This document shows, piece by piece, positions 60,227-64,000 of a stretch of 64,000 bases of DNA (position 1 is its first letter; each line of letters begins with the position of its first letter). The DNA comes from Prochilodus magdalenae (taxonomy: Eukaryota > Chordata > Actinopteri > Characiformes > Prochilodontidae). Location of the stretch: positions 105,001 through 169,000 of the forward strand of contig JAMWET010000176.1 in NCBI GenBank assembly GCA_024036415.1, given 5' to 3'. A model generated the notes under the pieces. That model was not told where the DNA came from and did no database searches. It saw only the letters and a list, made by a program, of their open reading frames with translations. Position numbers and translations under genes: made by a program.

Positions 60227-60940
60227 GGACCTATTGAACAGTTCTACAATGTTCCAACATTGACATATGCATCGATGCACTTCTGCACCCATAATTGGTA
60301 CAGAAAGCGAGAGAGCTCAGTCTATCAAAACAGCAGCTGCTCTGTGTGTGTGTTAGCACTGGGAGGAAGCAGTAGGTCCACATGCACACACCTGTCCATG
60401 CAAACGCACGTTTCAATTCTAAAACAAATAGGGGGAAAAGGGAAAAGCGAAACACCCGTCCATCGGTAGAAAGGTCCAAGTGCTAATTTTACTACCCAGG
60501 ACCGAGTGTACCTGGGCATAGCGGATCTGATCCCGAATGGAAGCGACTGAATTTTGTTATTCCCTATCCTTAAGTGTGTTATGGAGCTTTTCGTCAGTGT
60601 AGACAGTCTATAAAGCTAGAACGCTTAACGTACACACCACCAGGTGAAATCCCTCTTCTCAGCCGCCTGAAACACCTGGTTGGAATTCCAGGCCTTTTCT
60701 CTGTAACATGATGATGTCATCTCGTAACACAACCCTTAATGCCCGCCTACTGGCAAGCTTGGCACAGAAATTGGCTTTCAGAATCAAACAGCAGAACTGA
60801 TGCCATTGTAAGTTCAGAAACAGTGATGTAGGGGCGGGGCTTGTAGTAGAGCGCTGACCTATTGCACTCATCGGGAGGCTGGGCTTAACACAGAAGCGCT
60901 AACAGAGTGTTTCAGGCAGAGGATGATTATTGAATTACAC
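60227..60940. other. Unassigned sequence
   Basis: No gene or repeat family recognised. Confidence 0.45.
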
Positions 60941-60944
60941 AGAC

Positions 60945-60984
60945 CTACACCCAAACCCTTACACCTCCACCCACCAATGCACAT

Positions 60985-61020
<36 letters not shown>

Positions 61021-62390
61021 CTAAACACAAAGAGACACATACACACCTACACACACATACACACACATACACAGACCTACACACAAACCCTTACACCCCC
61101 ACACCTACCTACTCACCAATGCATATGTACACACACACACACACACACACACCCCTAAACACAAAGAGACACATACACACCTACACACACATACACAGAC
61201 CTACACACAAACCCTTACACCCCCACACCTACCTACCCACCAATGCACGTGTACACACACACACACACACACACACACCCCTAAACACAAAGACACATAC
61301 ACACCTACACACACATACACAGACCTACACACAAACCCTTACACCCCCACACCTACCTACCCACCAATGCACATGTACACACACACACACACACACCCCT
61401 AAACACAAAGAGACACATACACACCTACACACATCTACACACACATACACAGACCTACACACAAACCCTTACACCCCCACACCTACCTACTCACCAATGC
61501 ATATGTACACACACACACACACACACACCTAAACACAAAGAGACACATACACACCTACACACATCTACACACACATACACAGACCTACACACAAACCCTT
61601 ACACCTCCACACCTACCTACTCACCAATGCACATGCACACACACACACACACACCCCTAAACACAAAGAGACACATACACACCTACACACATCTACACAC
61701 ACATACACAGACCTACACACAAACCCTTACACCCCCACACCTACCTACCCACCAATGCACGTGTACACACACACACACACACCCCTAAACACAAAGACAC
61801 ATACACACCTACACACATCTACACACACATACACAGACCTACACACAAACCCTTACACCCCCACACCTACCTCACCAATGCATATGTACACACACACACA
61901 CACACACACACCCCTAAACACAAAGAGACACATACACACCTACACACATCTACACACACATACACAGACCTACACACAAACCCTTACACCTCCACACCTA
62001 CCTACTCACCAATGCACATGCACACACACACACACACACCCCTAAACACAAAGAGACACATACACACCTACACACATCTACACACACATACACAGACCTA
62101 CATACAAACCTCTACACCCTCACCCACCTACCTACCCAGCAATGCGCACGCACACACACACCTTCACACATCTACACACACACTTATACTTACACAACAC
62201 ACACATACAGACCTTCACACACCCATGCACACAGCCTTGTATCCCCACCCAGCACTGCACACGCTTTCACACAACCCTACATACACACATACTGTTATAC
62301 ACACTCCTACAAACACAAGCACACACTGACACACACCTGCATACACATACACAGCCTTACACACACATATACACACACACATGCTGTAAC
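60945..62390. repeat. CA-rich VNTR, unit about 125-130 bp, about 10 units
   Basis: Each unit has CACCAATGCACATGTACACA, a CA run of variable length, CCCCTAAACACAAAGAGACA, CATACACACCTACACACA, and CAGACCTACACACAAACCCT then TACACCCCCACACCTACC. Marker starts fall near 60,974, 61,114, 61,242, 61,366, 61,495, 61,628, 61,755, 61,877, 62,014 and 62,140. Units differ in CA length and in one or two CTACACACAT inserts. After 62,160 it becomes irregular CA-rich sequence. The His/Thr frames are by-products. Confidence 0.95.
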
Positions 62391-62504
62391 TCCAGTGATC
62401 AGTATTTAACTGGGGCTTGTTTGTAAGTAAGTCTGAGACTGAGCCTTTCACGCAATTAGACGCTAATGAGTAGGGGATGAGCCTCTGATAGGCATTAAGG
62501 GAGG

Positions 62505-62505
<1 letters not shown>

Positions 62506-62551
<46 letters not shown>
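62506..62551. repeat. (GA)n microsatellite
   Basis: Pure GA run of about 22 units after a short G run. Confidence 0.97.
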
Positions 62552-62554
<3 letters not shown>

Positions 62555-63574
62555 CACACACACAACCCAGCCTCCTGGGATTTTCCCAGTCTGCGCTGAA
62601 GGATATGGCATATTTTTAAGCCGTATTTTAATGAATCTGGATTGGCCATATTAAGCTTGATTATATTCTGATCTTTTGTCAAGGCTTCCTAGACTGAACT
62701 GGTTTCACCAGCTTTGAGGTACCTGAAGTGTGCACTGTGCAGCCCTGATATGCATATACTTATATTCTATATGAACTGTGTTATTAATATGTTCCTTGTG
62801 TGCTTATATACGTGTATATACCACAAATGACATTATATATACACAGATAGATTGTATATATGAAATAGCGCCCTGACATTTAATAAAAACAAACTTCTGC
62901 ACACACAGCTGGCCCTGGCTGCGGATGATAAAGGCGTCTGGTTCCGAGCGGTGACTGATGATGCCAGCGGGCATGAGTGTCATCCTAACACGACGTAAGA
63001 GAGCAACAACAAAAGCCCTGTCTGAACTTCAGGAGCTCCGGCGCACACACTGCCGCTCCGTCTCTCTCTCTCTCTCCCTCTGTCAGAATCTGGAGCTCAG
63101 TCAAACATGCCTTTGTGCTGACGTGGGACGGCTATGGGAACATGTTTTCATGCCCTGGGCTTGTGTTCAGAGAGCGCACTGGTGGGCTTATTCAAACAAG
63201 CAGGACGGGACAAAAATTATGCCTTCAGCATTAACAGCTGCACTGTAGCGCACTTAACCGTGCCACACTGTAAAACGCAAACGAACGTCTTCTAAAACGC
63301 TGCCGCAGCTTGTGTTTATGTGGAGATCGAAAAAAAGATAAGCCGCAAGAACCCAGTCGTGTGACGTGGGGTTCATGCCACTGCTTCTCCTCTACTCGAA
63401 CATTCATTATAAAGCAGATACAGACACCGGTTCTAGGACACATAGTAAAACAACAGCCAAAACCTGACAGCTCATTCTCCCAGCTGTACATGACATCATC
63501 AAACTACCAAACACGATATATGACATATTAATAGGCCTATAGTAACTTTCCAGTAAAGACAAGCTGCTGAACTG
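62552..63574. other. Unassigned sequence
   Basis: No gene or repeat family recognised. A short CT run lies at 63,060-63,079. Confidence 0.45.
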
Positions 63575-63724
63575 AAGTTGTGACCATGTGTGTCCACTTT
63601 TGCTGTTTCTCCGTTTTTGACCAAATTTGAACATGCATATTGTTCTTTACCTGGTGTATATATTTCATGATCAATGAGTCATAAGATATGGTCCAAAACG
63701 ACTTGGAAATTTGTCTGGGTCTCT
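63575..63724 (+). mobile_element. Probable family M fragment, copy 9
   Basis: Keeps, in order, a CTCCGTTTTTGACC, TTTCATGATCAATGAGTCAT, GGTCCAAAACGACTTGGAAA and GTCTGG series resembling the middle of family M. Both ends are lost. It is the weakest family M call. Confidence 0.5.
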
Positions 63725-63739
63725 GGAAATAACCACCAC

Positions 63740-64000
63740 GGAGCTCCTGGCTGTCCTGCACTGTGGAAGCTTGGCCTGCATCCTGCTGACCCATCTGATG
63801 ACCCAGCTACTTAACTACAGACTAATCAGACTTTTATTATTCTACCCTATATACATTATACACTCCTTTCTTGTGCTGTCTTGTATCTGGTGTTGACCCG
63901 AGGAGGATGGGTTCTCCTTTTGAGTCCTGGTTCCTCTCACCGTTTCTTCCTTCCTAACTAAGGGAGTTTCTCCTTGCCTCTGTCGCCCTCGGCTTGCTCA
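63740..64000 (+). repeat. Widespread teleost interspersed repeat, cut by window edge
   Basis: GAGGAGGATGGGTTCTCCTT, TGAGTCCTGGTTCCTCTCAC, GGGAGTTTCTCCTTGCCTCT and GTCGCC-CTCGGCTTGCTCA match, from memory, a sequence found at high copy in many teleosts. The upstream part from 63,740 probably belongs to the same element. The element continues beyond the window. Confidence 0.65.

Noticed and set aside
60930..62426. Thr/His-rich frames of up to 200 codons
   Set aside because: They follow the CA-rich VNTR and have no non-repeat domain.

Overview
This 64-kb window is repeat-rich, apparently non-coding DNA from an animal nuclear genome, most likely a teleost fish. The evidence is its Tc1-type transposon remains (TA target duplications, recognisable transposase fragments), two tRNA-derived SINE copies with a tail common in fish, a LINE 3' end, an hAT-type MITE, very abundant GA/CA/TCTA microsatellites, and a fish-type interspersed repeat at the right edge. 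Several dispersed families look like those I know from otophysans (characins, catfishes, cyprinids). That narrower placement is an inference and only moderately secure. I found no convincing host protein-coding exon, tRNA, rRNA or CRISPR array. Long open frames (504, 377, 309, 294 and 261 codons) all lie in tandem repeats whose unit lacks stop codons.

Layout. 0-8 kb: mostly unassigned sequence with GA, TCTA and GT microsatellites and a diverged 43-44-bp minisatellite (2.9-3.3 kb). 8.08-9.52 kb: a 35-bp minisatellite of about 41 units. 10.5-15.6 kb: a MITE copy next to a near-perfect hairpin, GA arrays, a higher-order repeat (553-bp period), a decayed Tc1 transposase, a SINE, and an intact-ended, internally deleted 531-bp Tc1-like element. 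17-29 kb: several copies of a 246-bp MITE, an AATAT array, a GT array, a LINE 3' end with a TCTA tail, a second copy of the larger MITE and an hAT-type MITE. 30-34 kb: a 1-kb purine array, a 21-bp pyrimidine array, a minisatellite carrying five perfect heat-shock-element trimers, and a CT array. 36-38 kb: a minisatellite interrupted by a duplicated copy of a 110-bp upstream segment, then a minus-strand SINE. 41.5-49.3 kb: three related tandem systems (units of about 180, 410 and 41 bp) and a pentanucleotide block. 50-60 kb: more MITE copies, a 19-bp pyrimidine minisatellite, an (AAT)n/(ATT)n inverted pair, a 50-bp minisatellite and a second decayed Tc1 copy. 60.9-62.4 kb: a VNTR of about 125 bp with nested CA runs.

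No operon or pathway is present. The biology here is that of mobile elements and tandem-repeat growth. Four dispersed families recur: family A (about 480-bp MITE, four copies), family M (246-bp MITE, nine copies), family C (about 150-200 bp, four copies) and the SINE (two copies). Unit lengths were counted by eye, and boundaries of diverged copies are approximate.
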